Assembly: GCA_003013855.2 (NCBI GenBank)
Contig: PVNU02001893.1
Span: 434,001 to 498,000 of the forward strand
Length of the DNA stretch: 64,000 bases
Direction of reading: 5' to 3'
From: Liriodendron chinense
Taxonomy: Eukaryota > Streptophyta > Magnoliopsida > Magnoliales > Magnoliaceae
Shown here: positions 42,714 to 56,300 of the stretch, in pieces
Layout: each line of letters opens with the position of its first letter
Numbering within the stretch: position 1 is the first letter of the stretch
The notes under the pieces: generated by a model
Database searches by the model: none
What the model was told of the DNA's origin: nothing
The model's input: the letters and a program-made list of their open reading frames with translations, nothing else
Translations under genes and position numbers: made by a program

Positions 42714-43717
42714 ATTATAGTCATTAGAAAAACTATAATTTCAATAAATATAAAATAAAATCCCATATTTCATGAAAATATTCAATGAAATATATACATT
42801 TAAGATAATACTTGTTACTCTAATATTAGCAGTTTTCCTAATATATCTCAATTATCTCCTACAGCTTTCTTTCCATGCTCGTATCCTTAAAATGAATAGT
42901 CAGAAAATATAAAATTAAGTTACTTTTACAAATGACTATTTATGATTATTCATATGGTTAGCTATGCAAATTAAAATCAATTATCTAATTAATCTCAAGA
43001 AAATTGTAATAAAAAATTTTAACCTACTATGAATTCCTCTTAAGAAAATTGTAATAAAAACAATACCTGACCTTGTGTGAAATCTATCCACTTTATTCTA
43101 ATGCTTTTGTGGCCCGCCTTTACAAGCTACTTGTATGAATAACATGAGTACGTGACACATCTAATGCATGTTACATGTTAAATGTGTTTGTGCTACCATA
43201 CAAATTAAGCAAAGAGTGCATCTATTATTCTTGGCACCCAAACCATAGTTTTAAAATATGGGCATGTGGCTCAAAACTTAGCTGAGTTAACCTGGTTTAG
43301 CAAGATTTTGAACCAGGTCACTACAAAACTTGTATGTGAGTGTTACTTTCCAAGTCATCGAGACTTAGCTTCCTGAGTCCTCACTCAATTAACCCACAAC
43401 AACTAATGGTGACTTAAGCTCAGATACATAAAAGGCATAAATAAGGCCACACGCCATGTGTAATAAAACTTATGTACACTCCACACGTGTCAACATGGCA
43501 CATAGAGTAATGATCGAATCCATCCATCAAGTTGAACCTTCTACATATTTCCCTCAAAATAAATTTGGTCCACGTAGCATGTGGGACCTAATTAATATAA
43601 CTATTTGATATTTATTATATTATAAATATTTTCAATGTAAAAATTATTAAATATTGACTCAAATCAAGGCCTTAATTGAGTCGCCCAACTTCAGTTGAGA
43701 GTGGATTAAGCGAGTCG

Positions 43718-44211
43718 CCCACGACAGTGCAACAATTAACATGGGGTTACCGTGGGGCTCACCTTGATGTATGTATTATGTATCCACGCCCTCCATCTGT
43801 TTTTACATATCATTTTATGAAATTACATGAAAAATAAATCAGATCCAATTAGCAGATGGACCATACCATAAGAAAAAGTGTCGATTGACCATTAATTGAC
43901 CACAAAAGCTTTGGATCAAGCTGATATTTGTTTTTTCCCTTCATCCAGGCTTATGTGACCTTATCAATAGATTTGATGGTAAATAAATACTATGGAAACA
44001 TTAAGATGTGCCCTAAGAAGTTTTCAATGGTAGGACAATCAATCACCACTGTTTCTTATGGTATGGTCCACTTGATAATTGGATTTGCTTCATTTTTTAG
44101 ATAATGCCCTAAAATGATCTGGAAAAACAGATGAACGACATGGATACATAATACATACATCAAGGTGGCCCCACGATAACCCATGGTAAGGGCCACACCG
44201 TTTTGGGTGAG
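43718..44211. mobile_element. MITE in unit 5, ancestral copy shared with unit 2
   Basis: Same element as at 17957-18449, in the same relative place in the unit: GTGGGGCTCACCTTGATG near the left and CAAGGTGGCCCCACGATAACCC near the right. The arms are more eroded than in unit 2. Confidence 0.7.
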
Positions 44212-44572
44212 GCTTGAGTATCACCTAATCCCTAGAATTTTTTTTAACCATGCTGCAAAAATCCCATAGCATTTTAAGGCTAAATAACACAAATGAAAAT
44301 CATTATAGTTATATGAAAATTCAAATTCAAATTCAAATTATACAATAAAAAAGCTATTAAATTTTTTTATGAAAATAATTAGTACTTTATAATCTTAGAA
44401 ATGTATTAAAATTTAATTTAGCACAGCTTAATTTGTGGATTAATAGTACTCGTTTTGGTTAAATAAACCGTCCAACAAGTTGTGGAATGAAGTTTGCTAA
44501 TTCCACACGTGTGCCATTGACATGCACTTATAAGTACCAATATTGAAAATGCATGGGCATGATCTAATCTTT

Positions 44573-45121
44573 TGATGTAGAGGGGATTGATGAAGCCTAC
44601 ATCATAAGGATGGACCAACAAAAACATCGAAAGAAATATGCCGTGAGAAGACAGTTTTCGAAGACCACATAGTTAAATCGATCGATCGCCCACCCTGAGT
44701 GATCAATCGCCCACCCTGGAACAGAGAGTTCACTGGACTACAATTGCATCTATTGATCGATCGTCTGTCCTTGGTCGATTGATCTCCCAAATTCCCGAAT
44801 ATCGCAAAATACCTCTGGACCTCTTTGGACTGTTTTGCAGGTCTGCGATTGAAGCCTGTGATCGATCGCCCGATCAATCGCTCGCCCAGTCGATCAATCG
44901 CCCACTCGGGTCGATCAATTGACCACCTGAAATTTCACACTGCTTTTTCTGTTTGTTTCCGTTTTCATTTGGACTCTTTCTAATTTCGCATTAGGGTTTG
45001 CTTTGAATATTTAAATACTTATTAATCTTATTTTGGAGATCGTTCTTCTTATTATTCAATAAAACTTTAGTTTTTCTTTGTTTCTCATGGATTCGAGAGA
45101 TCTTCCCTTGTGGATTCAAGG
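44573..45121 (+). mobile_element. Truncated LTR in unit 5
   Basis: Begins TGATGTAGAGG as the other LTRs of this group do, contains clusters of CGATCGATCGCCC-like phrases (44679-44910), then TATTCAATAAAACTTTAG and a GTGGATTCAAGG phrase, typical of the downstream part of such LTRs. The canonical GCGTCA-like end is missing and the unit resumes at AAAAATCAGC about 350 bp further along than expected. A deletion therefore seems to have removed the LTR tail together with some unit sequence. Confidence 0.6.
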
Positions 45122-45480
45122 CCAAAAATCAGCTAAATCCACAACTCAGATGAGGCCACACCACGTGGAAGAATGGGATGGAATGCCTACGGTAGGTTTT
45201 TGGGCCACCATCAAACCTGTTCATCACGTGGAAGGAGAAGATACAAGAACCATCCGGATAGAAAATTCAAGCGGGCCACACAGTGAACTAGCAGTTTTGG
45301 GAGCAATTTCACATTGTTCCCACTGGTGTGGCCCATATGAGCTTTTAATCAGGCTTATCTTCTATATGTACAGTCCAAATAATGATTTTCACCTTATGGA
45401 CGGAGTGGATTTCACATATACAACATGGTGTACCCAACAGAGCTTGTGTTTTATGCACTGCTTAAAACAGGTGTTGTAAG

Positions 45481-46777
45481 TGGGCTTACAGCGATCCCAA
45501 CCGTTTAGAACGTACATGTCATTGTGGTGAAACATAAATCAAAAGATGGTATTGATCAAACAATACAGACCATCGGATCTGTGCCACTTCGTCTATAAAT
45601 GAGGGCTGCTGCCCATATTCTCCTTTGAATGACAGCATGACCCTCATCTCATGAGAACATCCTAAGGATCCCATGGTTTGGTCCAACTATTACATGCAAA
45701 TGGATGTTCCAACCATCTGGACTATCCAAATGGTAGACCCTTGACTGCTCATAGATTATATTTCTTGAACAATGCCAACCATCCAGGGTCTTCTTCCTCC
45801 TCTTTCTCCTTTTCATTTTTTTTTTCACACCATAAGGCCGGGTTCGCCCCAGATTTGGAATTAATCAGGTCAGGCCTAAAGGTTATAATCAATATAATGC
45901 ATACCTCATAACCATAGTTCAAGTCGACTCAAAGATGACGGAATTCTTATTTTGACAATATATTTATTGTGATAAATATTGAAATAGTTAAGTAATATAA
46001 AATAGCTGAAATGGAAATGATACTTCTAAAGAAAAAAGTAGAAAAAAAAATAATAGTAGGCAAGTGTTTGGGCTCAACTCAAGCAAGCTAAAGACTGATT
46101 AACTCAAAAGCAGGTTTCCCAGTAACTAAGCTGAAAATCTCTCCAAGTTAAAGCTGATTTATCCAAACTTGGCGAGTTTTAGAGCCATAATTAGCATATT
46201 GGTGAAACCCAAATCAGTCAATATGGAGCATCCTTATCCTCTCTTGACAATTTCTCCGCATATGATGGATGATAAGCTGGAAATCGTATTCTTCTAATTC
46301 AATTTTTCCCAAAAAAAAAAACTGTAGGTGACAGAAAGCTACTTTGCATTCTCACCACTGGTTGAGAGCACCAAGAATCTGTAATCGACAATGGGAATTA
46401 CAAAAGCTTTGATCCAAAAGAATCAATGAGACCATCTTCAACACAATTTTCGGTTCACCCATAAATAACTATATATCAATCCAAAAAAAAAAAAAAAAGC
46501 AGGCCATCAGTTCCCCTTAATCGATGGGATGAGGAGACAAAACTACTAAACTCAGTTTCCTATACCATGTAGGAAGCTCCTTCAGACAATAATTAAGTTA
46601 CAACCTCCACAAACCCCTTCTTCTCATCAGCCAAGCAAAAATTAGAGATGACTAGAGAGTGCAGATTAGCCACTTCAAACCCCCTAAAGAGTTCTTTTCT
46701 TTTTCTTTTTTCAATGATTTGACTCTGCCACATTGTTAGTCCTTCCCAGTGGTAAATGAGCTTGGACCACAGATAAG
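45481..46777. other. Region between unit 5 and the transporter gene
   Basis: No gene is seen. It should include the 3' untranslated region of the minus-strand transporter gene, whose stop codon is at 46780. AT-rich, with short A runs (46308, 46483). Confidence 0.5.
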
Positions 46778-49700
46778 CTACTTCCCTTTGAGTTTACAGT
46801 AGGCATATAAACCAGAGCCGAGAAAGCCGAGAAGCTGCCCGATAATGTTTAACTGGAATTGAAACATAATAGTTTTCTAGCATGAGCGGGAGAAATGACC
46901 AATAAAGACGGACACAATACGAATTAGGACATCAAAATTGAAGAGAGATTCATACTCACCAGATCAAATGGAAGCCCACCAAACAGTAGCCAACCCAGTC
47001 CAACAGTGAAGAAATCCTATAGCAAATGGCACATGGATGAGCATCGAAAATAAGGGGAGAGAGTGACTCACCTCAGCTAATTTATAGTTTACTGCGGCAA
47101 AGGATTGATCCAGGCCAATTATTTGATGAGCCCCACTGACTGTGAGGGCTATCCCAGAAATATCCCAGATTGGAAAATCCTACCCCTTTGATAGCACGAC
47201 TGCAAATATACATCCATAGCCAACAGATAATAGGTTGATGATTGAACAGTTAGGATCTTTCAATCTGCAAATTATGGCACATCCCACATACAATGGGACC
47301 CATCACATCAACAGCCTCGATCATGGACAGGCTCCACATGTACAATATCCCACCCAGCGTTTTAAATAGCTTACGCTATGTAGCGTAGCTTAGCCTTAAC
47401 GTTAGGTAGCTCATAGTTGCTTGTAGCCTACACTACATGATAATTTGCATATGCTACACACTACATAGACTACGCTACATGCTACAAAGCTCACATTACA
47501 AGTTATTTTTAACTACAACATTAAACCATTAATGTTTTCAATGATTTGTTACATTTTTTCTATTTTCAATAAAAATTAGTTGATCTTTTCAATGCTTTTA
47601 GTAAAATAATATAAGTAATAAATATTAAATCAGTTCTGTTGCTCTTTCTTTACCCTTATACTTAATCGTTGCCCTTTCTTTACCTTTATTTGTAATCATT
47701 GCCCTTTCCCATTACTTCAGGTTGCATTTGGTTGCATGGAATATCATGAAATTTCATTATTAAGCAGTCTAATTTAGTGCAAATATCATGAAATTGGTGC
47801 AACCAAGCGCAACCTTGATTAAAAATCTACTAGTGTGGAGCTTACACTACACGCTATGTAGTTTATGCCTCACGCTTCAGAGGGGTAAACACTACGCTAC
47901 ACGCTATTCGCTATTTAAAACACCGATCCCACCTCTCCGCAAATTCACGTTTTCCTCAACAAGATGGTTGATAAATAGGCTAGTATGCAAACCTTCAAAT
48001 TGCCACACATCGTCTGCGTAAGTGCAGAATTGAGTGTCGTATTCAAAAAGATACTGTAATTCAAGAAAAATGCCATTATACAAGAAAGAAGCATCACAGC
48101 CTGCAAAACAATTAAATACATTCTAGTTAGCTCCAAGTAATAATCACAGTGGAATGATAGTAATTAGAAAAAATGGTAGCTAGCTACGTAAGTATACCAT
48201 AAACAGAATGCGAAACGCATTCACGGGCTTCTCCTGTACTCATCATGTAAGATTAACATGCATGCAGTACGTATACCATAAACAGAATGCGAAACGCATT
48301 CACAGGCTTCTCCTGTACTCATCATGTAAGATTAACATGCATGCAGTTGAAACGTCACAACGTTTCTCTTCCAAATAGCAGGTAAATGCCAATGTGTAAT
48401 CGTGTATGACATCCAACCTCTCCAAAACTTTGACCCATCAGAAGAACACCTAGCGCAAAAAATCAGCCCAAGCTACTCATCAGATGGGCCACAAAGTAGA
48501 AAACAATACAAAGTCACCGATCTGACCCTAAGTACATTAGTGGCCCAATATATTGACCAGAACGGCTTGATTTTTGTGCCAGGTTCTCTTAATCATGGTG
48601 CCAACCTCTCCAAGGGGTTGGATGTCGTACACACTTGACCCATTTAAGTAAATGGGTTGGACTTGGGTTGATCCCTACCCTACCTAACCCAGCCCGCCTA
48701 TATAGGTTATCAATGGATAGGGCCAAATGACCCCATCTGACATGACCTAAAATTCAAAACAAGATGAAGAAGAAAGGTATAAATAATTTATTTAATATGC
48801 ATGTATATACTTATTAGGCCAAGTTTTGCATACCCTCAGCCTCATATTTCATCCTTAAACCCGGGATGATCATGTTGGGTTGGTTCGGGTCGGTCAAGCC
48901 TGACCCAATTATGATTAAATGGGTTGGATTGGGTTGGGTTATGTCCTCCTTGATAAACTTTACGGTGGGTGTGTTCGCGTCATACAATAATGGGTCATGG
49001 ATTGGGTTCAGGCAAGAATTCCTGGCCATTTAGTAAATGGCTCGAGCTCGGGGTGGCCCTAGCCCATTGAGAGCCCTCACTTATCCACTTGTTGAGCGGT
49101 AACTTTGTGGTCCAACTAGTTTTTTTTTTTAATGGGTTAGTTCACACACCCCATTGCTAGCACACCCACCCTCCCCTGTTAGTCACATCACAATGTTAGC
49201 CACCCCCACTATGAGAATCGATACTGTAACAACCCGTAAAATCACCTTTTCTAAGATATGAACACACACTTGGATTGCTCTTACGGCTCCGTTGACGCCA
49301 ACCTTCACTAGTTCATTCCGTCAACCCTAAAGGTGAGTTAAGAGTAAATCCCTCAACCCCCATCAGCCTCTCTTAAGTTTCATCTTCAATTCTCTAACAT
49401 GCAGCCCTCCTTTTGCAGGATTTCCTGAAAATAACCAAGAGATTTAAGGTACGGACCATTTACCTCTAGGTTGCCTAGCACCAAATGCCTTCAAATGTAG
49501 TTAATGTCCAAATCTTTGATTAATTTTGCTATCATTGTTGTTGAGATGTTAAAAGCATGCCTAAATGATAACTATGTGCCGAAATTTGCTTGCGTAGAAC
49601 TCTTTAAGGCTATCATGTATGCTAGAATCACTTGTATGTTCATATTTATGTCTCATGTTCTTAAATTATGCTTGTTGTATGCAACAATTTGCTGTAATGA

Positions 49701-52700
49701 AGTGTTTTCCTATGATTTGTCTAACCCGGCAAATGGATGAGAATTAAGGGCGGCCGCATGAGGCCGACCGCCCCTTTGGGACTAAAACCGTCGACGGAGG
49801 TAGAATGCAGGTGACCGGCTGTGGTGTGAGGACCACGCGGGCCACGGGCGCCTAAGGCCGGCCTCCCCGTCTTCGTCTCAGTCGAAGGTGTTGGCCCAAC
49901 TCCGGGTTGGGCGTATTGTGTGTAACCTGTCGCTTTTATTCGAACCTAAGTACCGTTGTTACCACTGGATGGGCCCACTTAAAATCGTACAGCGATCGAT
50001 CCCCAAGTCTCATGAGCCGGGGATGGTGGTATGGGACCTATGCTCAAGCTGTCGACCTACGCTGGGGTGGTGCCTCCCCGTAGTGACCATTGAGCACAGG
50101 GTTGTTCGAGCGGCCCTATCAAATACCCGGCCGATTGTTTCGTGCCCGCACCTCGCTTGAACGACCCGGGCATTATTGTTAATTTGAATAACAAGCCCAC
50201 ACTTCTGAATTAATTATTTATACTAGTAGTTGGGTGACGACCCTTCTGTTTTGGCTTGGGCGTGGCTGACGGGCCACTGTCTAACCATACTTAGATCGAG
50301 GGGTTACTGCCGATGAGATGCATTCGCCACGCAGGGAGCCAGATGGTCCCAGATTGGCCTGGTGATAGAATAATGGTACGGTAGTTTCGCCAACCGGCTA
50401 GGTGTTGAACAGGAATAACTAATAACTTGGCTAATCATACATAGTTCAGCATGGCATGCATTGTCTGTGCGGGTGAGGTGGTGGTGCCACTCACTGGCGG
50501 CTGTGACTAAAACCGGTGTCCGGGCATGCATTTGCACTTCATGCATTCATGCATTAAGATTATAAGATGTGGTTGTGCGACTGGTGGGGGGGTGCCCTAT
50601 TGATTGGCGACTTGAGTCTGTGCAAGTGAGTGGTGGTGCCACTCACTATCGGCTGTGACTAGAAAGGTTCTATGTTTATGCTTTTGACTGCTATGTATGT
50701 ATGTTCGTTTTATTACATATTACACTTATGACTACTATATATGTATGTTTTTTCATTACCTACGTTTGATTACATTTGTGCTTTGAGTAACTTAGGGAAA
50801 TGGAACCACTGAGTTGATGACTCACTCCCACTTTGGGACGGTGTTCTAAAACACCATCCAGGCACTTTCATTGGTGCAGGTCCCTCATGAGCTAACAAGC
50901 TAGAAGAGGCCCAATCAGACAGGTTGAGTGGACCCCTTCGTACATTGCTGTTTAACTTACTTATTTGCTGGTACATCCCTATTTCATTCATTAGCTTGAC
51001 CTATCACTATGATTTGATGCCATATTGGCCAAACACTTGAATGACACGCATTGCCTACGCATTAGTAACTCCCGGGATACCAGGGATCGAGTTTGTACTC
51101 GACCCTTGGGGTTTCGGGGCGTTACAGATACCATGACCTCAGTGTGGTCCAACTAGTTGTATGTGAGAATTTCTCATATATACATGCATACATATAATAG
51201 GCAGATGCCCACATCCAACCCGTTGGACAATAAGTTACCATCCATCCAACAAATAACTTCCAACTTACTATGTGCATGCGAAGTCCACCCCGTCCAATAG
51301 GTGGGCCCACCATGAGGATCACATTGTGTAAGAATCAGCCCGATCTAATGAGTGGATGGGGCTGATTTTTGTATAATGTGATCCTTATGGTGCGGGGAAC
51401 CTATTGGACAGTTAGGATGCTGCACACACATGAGATAAAAAAAGTTATCTGTTGGGTGGAAGGTACTTACTGTCCACCCTTATTAGCATCCACCTAGTTG
51501 GATCTGAGTATCTCTCCATATAATAATATTATTATATAAACATTATTTAATTTCATTTGTCATTAATTTTTGGTGTCATATTTTAGTTCATGGAGGAACT
51601 TTATGTTATATCAAGGGCCCGTTTGGATGGTGGGAAAAAGAAAAGAAAAGAAAAGAAAATGGATGACTTTTCCCATGATGGGACGTTTTACCATGTTTTC
51701 ATGGCAAAGGAAACATTGAATTTCAAAATGCAATCATTACCCAAATACCACAGTCAAATTTTTTTATTTTTTTTTTGAAGTATCACAGTCAAATTCTCAC
51801 ACATGAAATATCTAGGTGACTTGTGTGAGAGCTTTATTTAGATTTTACACTTCTTGTCCAAACAAGACCCCCAAAATGGAATCCGTGGGAATCCACGATC
51901 ATGGGAAATCTTGGAAAATCATCATTGGATAATCATTACAGTTCTCTTTTCTGTTCTTTTCTTCTTCTTTTTTTGAGAAACAGTAATATTATTCAAAAAG
52001 GCCGTAGCCAAAAAAAAAAAAAAAAAATACAAAAAGAGGAAAAGGAAAGAAAACTACATACAAAGACCAAACAAAAGAGAGCTAAGACAAGGTTGAAGGG
52101 TCAACTGCCCAATCCCGAACCAGGGCAACCGCAAGGTTGCAAACCCCCGAAATACTACAAGACCTATTCCTAAAACATCGTCGATTCCTTTCCGACCAGA
52201 TTGACCACAGGCCCACTAGCAAACATAAGTGTCAGATCTTCTTTCCTGCCTTCCCTGTCCTGCCATCATGCCATGACATAAGCATCAAGTCAATAGATAC
52301 TGGCAAGACCCATTGGATACCGATATTGGTAAGAAAAAACTCCCATATCTTCATGGAAAAAGGACAATGTGTGAAGAGATGGTTAACTGATTCCTCATTC
52401 CGGAGGCATAAGAGGCACACGTTTGGGAGAATCATATTCCTCTTTTACAAGTTGTCCCATATTTCTGTTCTTTTCTTTTCCTTTCCCACCATCAAAATTG
52501 GCCCTAAGAGTCTTGTATCAATTATGGAAAAGTTGATGCTTAAGGAGGAAAGGCAATGGATCACATATAAAAGCCAATGGTTAGATTCTTTACCTACTGA
52601 AAATATGAAGAATAAATGTGGAGCAACCGTTGTTCCTACCCACACATGCCATCTATTGCTCAGGCAACAATGGGAATTTGATCTTGACACACTTCATAGG

Positions 52701-53307
52701 AGCGGACAACAAGTACAGACCTTGTTTTGGATGAGCCAGGTCAGCCCAGACTGACCTGAAATGGAAGCACTTAGCCTAGTTTCAACTCAAAATGGAGCAA
52801 GTGGGCCAAGATTTTTATATATATATGTAGGTAAGCTCGGCTCGAACCTGAGGCCTCAATGTTTGAAACACGCCCTGTTTACCAATGAGCTATTGGCTCA
52901 AACCCAACTAGGCCTAGACCATTACTGGCCCATGAAAGCAAAGTCCAGGTCCACCCCATACCAGCTAATAGAGATTGAGGCCGACCCAACCCCGCCTGAT
53001 ACTGATTAGCCACAGCAACCTAAAGATTGATAACTCTTCACTTCCAAGGGAAAGAGGACGAAACTTGCTTCGAATATGCAAGTCACAAATCACAGAGAAC
53101 ATGCAAGTTATCTACATGTAAGTCAGTTGGAATCTAAACTTTGTCAAGTTCCTTTAAAGAAACAAATGAGTTAGCTCATCCAAGTTACCACAGCATCATT
53201 TGCCAGCTCCTCTAGATAAAGCAACTAACTTCCTTTCCTCAATTACTATTTTAATTTCCACCAATTCAAAGAGGCCTATGTAACAACGAATCCATTTTCT
53301 CTTCTAC

Positions 53308-53338
<31 letters not shown>

Positions 53339-56300
53339 TTTGAAGATTGATGGAAATATTATTAAAGACCTGCAAGCCGAAGCAAAGCAAGAAAAGAATA
53401 CAAGGGAAAAAGAAAAGATAAAAAGAGCCCACCCAACAGGCACCGAACAACTAAAGATTTAGGGGCCATTTGGATGGGAGTAAATGGAGGTAAATGGTAT
53501 TTGGGGTGTGTTTGGATGAAAGTAAATGCATGTAAATGAAATGAAATCGGAGTAAATGTGCATGTAAATGAAATCCTCTCTACGGGAGAGGATTTGGAAG
53601 TAAATGCGGTGAAATGCTTTTTTAAACTCCCTTGGAGAGTCGCACATGTAAACAAAGGTGCCGCCATGCACATGTCCGCCATATATGGGTCACACTAATG
53701 ATACTCCCCAACAATCCAAATATTGGCTACATCACTAAAATCACACCAAAAGAATGATCCAAACCTTGACACCAATAAAAGATGGCCATCTAAATGGATG
53801 GATAAAAAACATTGACAAGTTGCTTGTGTGTGATCTTATGTTTGTGGCCTATTTGAGGCTCGAAATTTCTTCATTTTTTGCTAAAGTATATATTTCAATG
53901 GGCTTATTACAATCATTCTAATAAATATTGCATATGTACGCTAATTTGGGATATCACATATATTCCTGTGAATACTTCGAAAAATTCAAATGCATTCCAA
54001 TTCCTCCCATTTACTCCCATCAAAACAGAATATTTTGATTTCAAATGCATTTCATTTACTTCCATCCAAACACAACTTTGTATAGCCATTTACTCCCAAT
54101 TCATTTACCTCCAAATCCATTTCCCATTTACTTCCATTTACAAGCTTCCAAACGAGCCCTTACACAAAAGACAGCCCATTCCGAAACTAATCCATTTTCT
54201 CTTGTCTCTCATTATTAATATAATTCAAATAAAATTTTAATGAAACATCTACCAAGTTTGTTCTCCATGTGTTATATGCTTGCAAAAGTGTGCCGTAACG
54301 GCCGTTACGCAACAGTAACTGTGGCAACCATTACATGTTACAGAAAAAACACCCCGTAACCATCCATTACAGGACCGATACAGGTTTTTTTCCACACACA
54401 AAAAAAAAAGTGCCATAATGACCGTTACAGCCCGTATTGTAACAATAATGATGATGACCGTTAAAGCCACTGTTACTGTTAAGGAATAACTTGATGCTTG
54501 CACTTATACCATACTGTCTTCCAATGTTAGCACGTAGCTTTACAAATGTATACGACCAGTGTTCAAAATATCACCGATATTATCAATAATATTGGCGGAT
54601 TTATTTGCATTTGCACCTAAGCGATACAAATACTAGGGGAAACTAAAATTTACAAGATATCACCAATAATATCGACGATATTATAGCATGTACTGACGAT
54701 ATTGTTAGATATCTACAGCATCCCTTTGAAATAAATACATTGTATCATTGATACATGTGGTATTAACACAGGTATCAACAATATCAGTGTCAATTAATAC
54801 GGAAATTCCAGCAAATAAAAAATAGGAAAAAAAACACATTTTTTTAAAATCTTTTAGGGGATTTTTCCTCGGGGTTCTTAATTGGTGCATTATGTGTGCT
54901 GAATTATTGAATTGTTTCTAAAAAATTAACGCATAAAAAGCATAATTTATTAATTAAATATTTTTATTGACAGCACATAGTTTGGGCTGTCAAACAATGG
55001 AAACTATTATGTACAGTTATTTATTGTGATATTCTGACTCCTAAGTGTGTAACCATGTGTCTTTTCACATAAGTTTCACTGAAAATTTCCACATTTTTCC
55101 TAATGTTTCCTTTAGACAACAATACATTCCCCTGCATCTCCGACATTATCAACAATATCAATACATGTTTCTGTATCCCAGATCTCTGATACATGTAACG
55201 ATAACAATATTTTGAACATTGTGTATGAGTGAAGGAGTTTTAGTTGTCGCCGTGTCTAAAGTAACAGCCTGTTGCCTGTGGCTGAAACTGACACACATGG
55301 CACCCACTATACAATTCATACAGATGCCCCAGGGGCAACATGAAAATTAAAATTTACCATGTAGTACTTTCCACCAGTGATATCTTTAGAGAGTAGAGTT
55401 GCTGCAAACATGGTCTTAGAACATTATAAGAAAGGAACTTCTTGTGAGATGAAGTACCTGAAAGCCAGGAGAGTATAGATGAGGAAAGTTCAATGTCATC
55501 TCCAAATCACCACGGATAAACGTCCAAAATAACAAAACTGGTCCGCATATCAATCCTGCAGAGAAACGATAAAATGATAATAATTATAATTATAATGATG
55601 ATGATGATGATAGTGATATGACGAGTGACTACTAGGCAATAAAATATTCAATACACAACTCATGATTCACCACGTAATGAATGTTATTTAGATATAACAA
55701 AAATTACAACATTACCATTGCACCACATCAAACCAAAGCTGTTGAGCCCACTAGATTTCCCTGAGAAAATAAAATATACAACACAACGGTAAATAGAACA
55801 AACATTGAGCCTCAGTACAAAAAGTGAAAATGAAAAAATCTTAGGATGAAACCAATACCAATGCGGGCTATAGTTGCAAGATATATTGCAGTAGTGATAT
55901 TGGATAGGAAAACAATGGCATAGCCATAGGAGTCGAATGACAAGTCCCGAGATCCCGCAACACATGCTCCAAATACAATCAACCCCACACTGATGAAACC
56001 CTTGCATTTTGTCAAGGAGAATGGAATCAGAAACATGAAACGTAATTTGAAAAACGAAAATCTGAATTACTTCACAAGATATGCTATAAACAATTCAGTG
56101 TGCTAGGATAGAATTAGTGATTCACTGACTACCCCGGTTTTTATATTAGATAATTGGTATGCCTGGAGCATTTAACAGTAAAATACATGTCTCAAACAAT
56201 TAAAGAAAAAATTACAATGTTGCTTCCATAGATCAACCACATGCACCAAAGACCCAAAAAGCATATGATACCATGAAAGGTTTAGAAACTGCAAATCAAA

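Larger units (their letters stand above)
41471..45480 (+). repeat. Long tandem unit, copy 5
   Basis: Starts with GTTATCCGTAACTACATTATC as unit 2 does at about 8385 and follows unit 2 closely, including the MITE at 43718-44211. At 43177-43181 it has the uninterrupted GTTAA target where unit 2 carries the Copia element. A solo LTR (42055-42713) and a truncated LTR (44573-45121) interrupt it. It ends with the GGGAGCAATTTCACATTG...ACATGGTGTACCC section also seen at the end of unit 3. Confidence 0.8.

Noticed and set aside
52835..52906. Functional tRNA gene
   Set aside because: Acceptor stem does not pair fully and the sequence continues into a SINE-like AT-rich tail.
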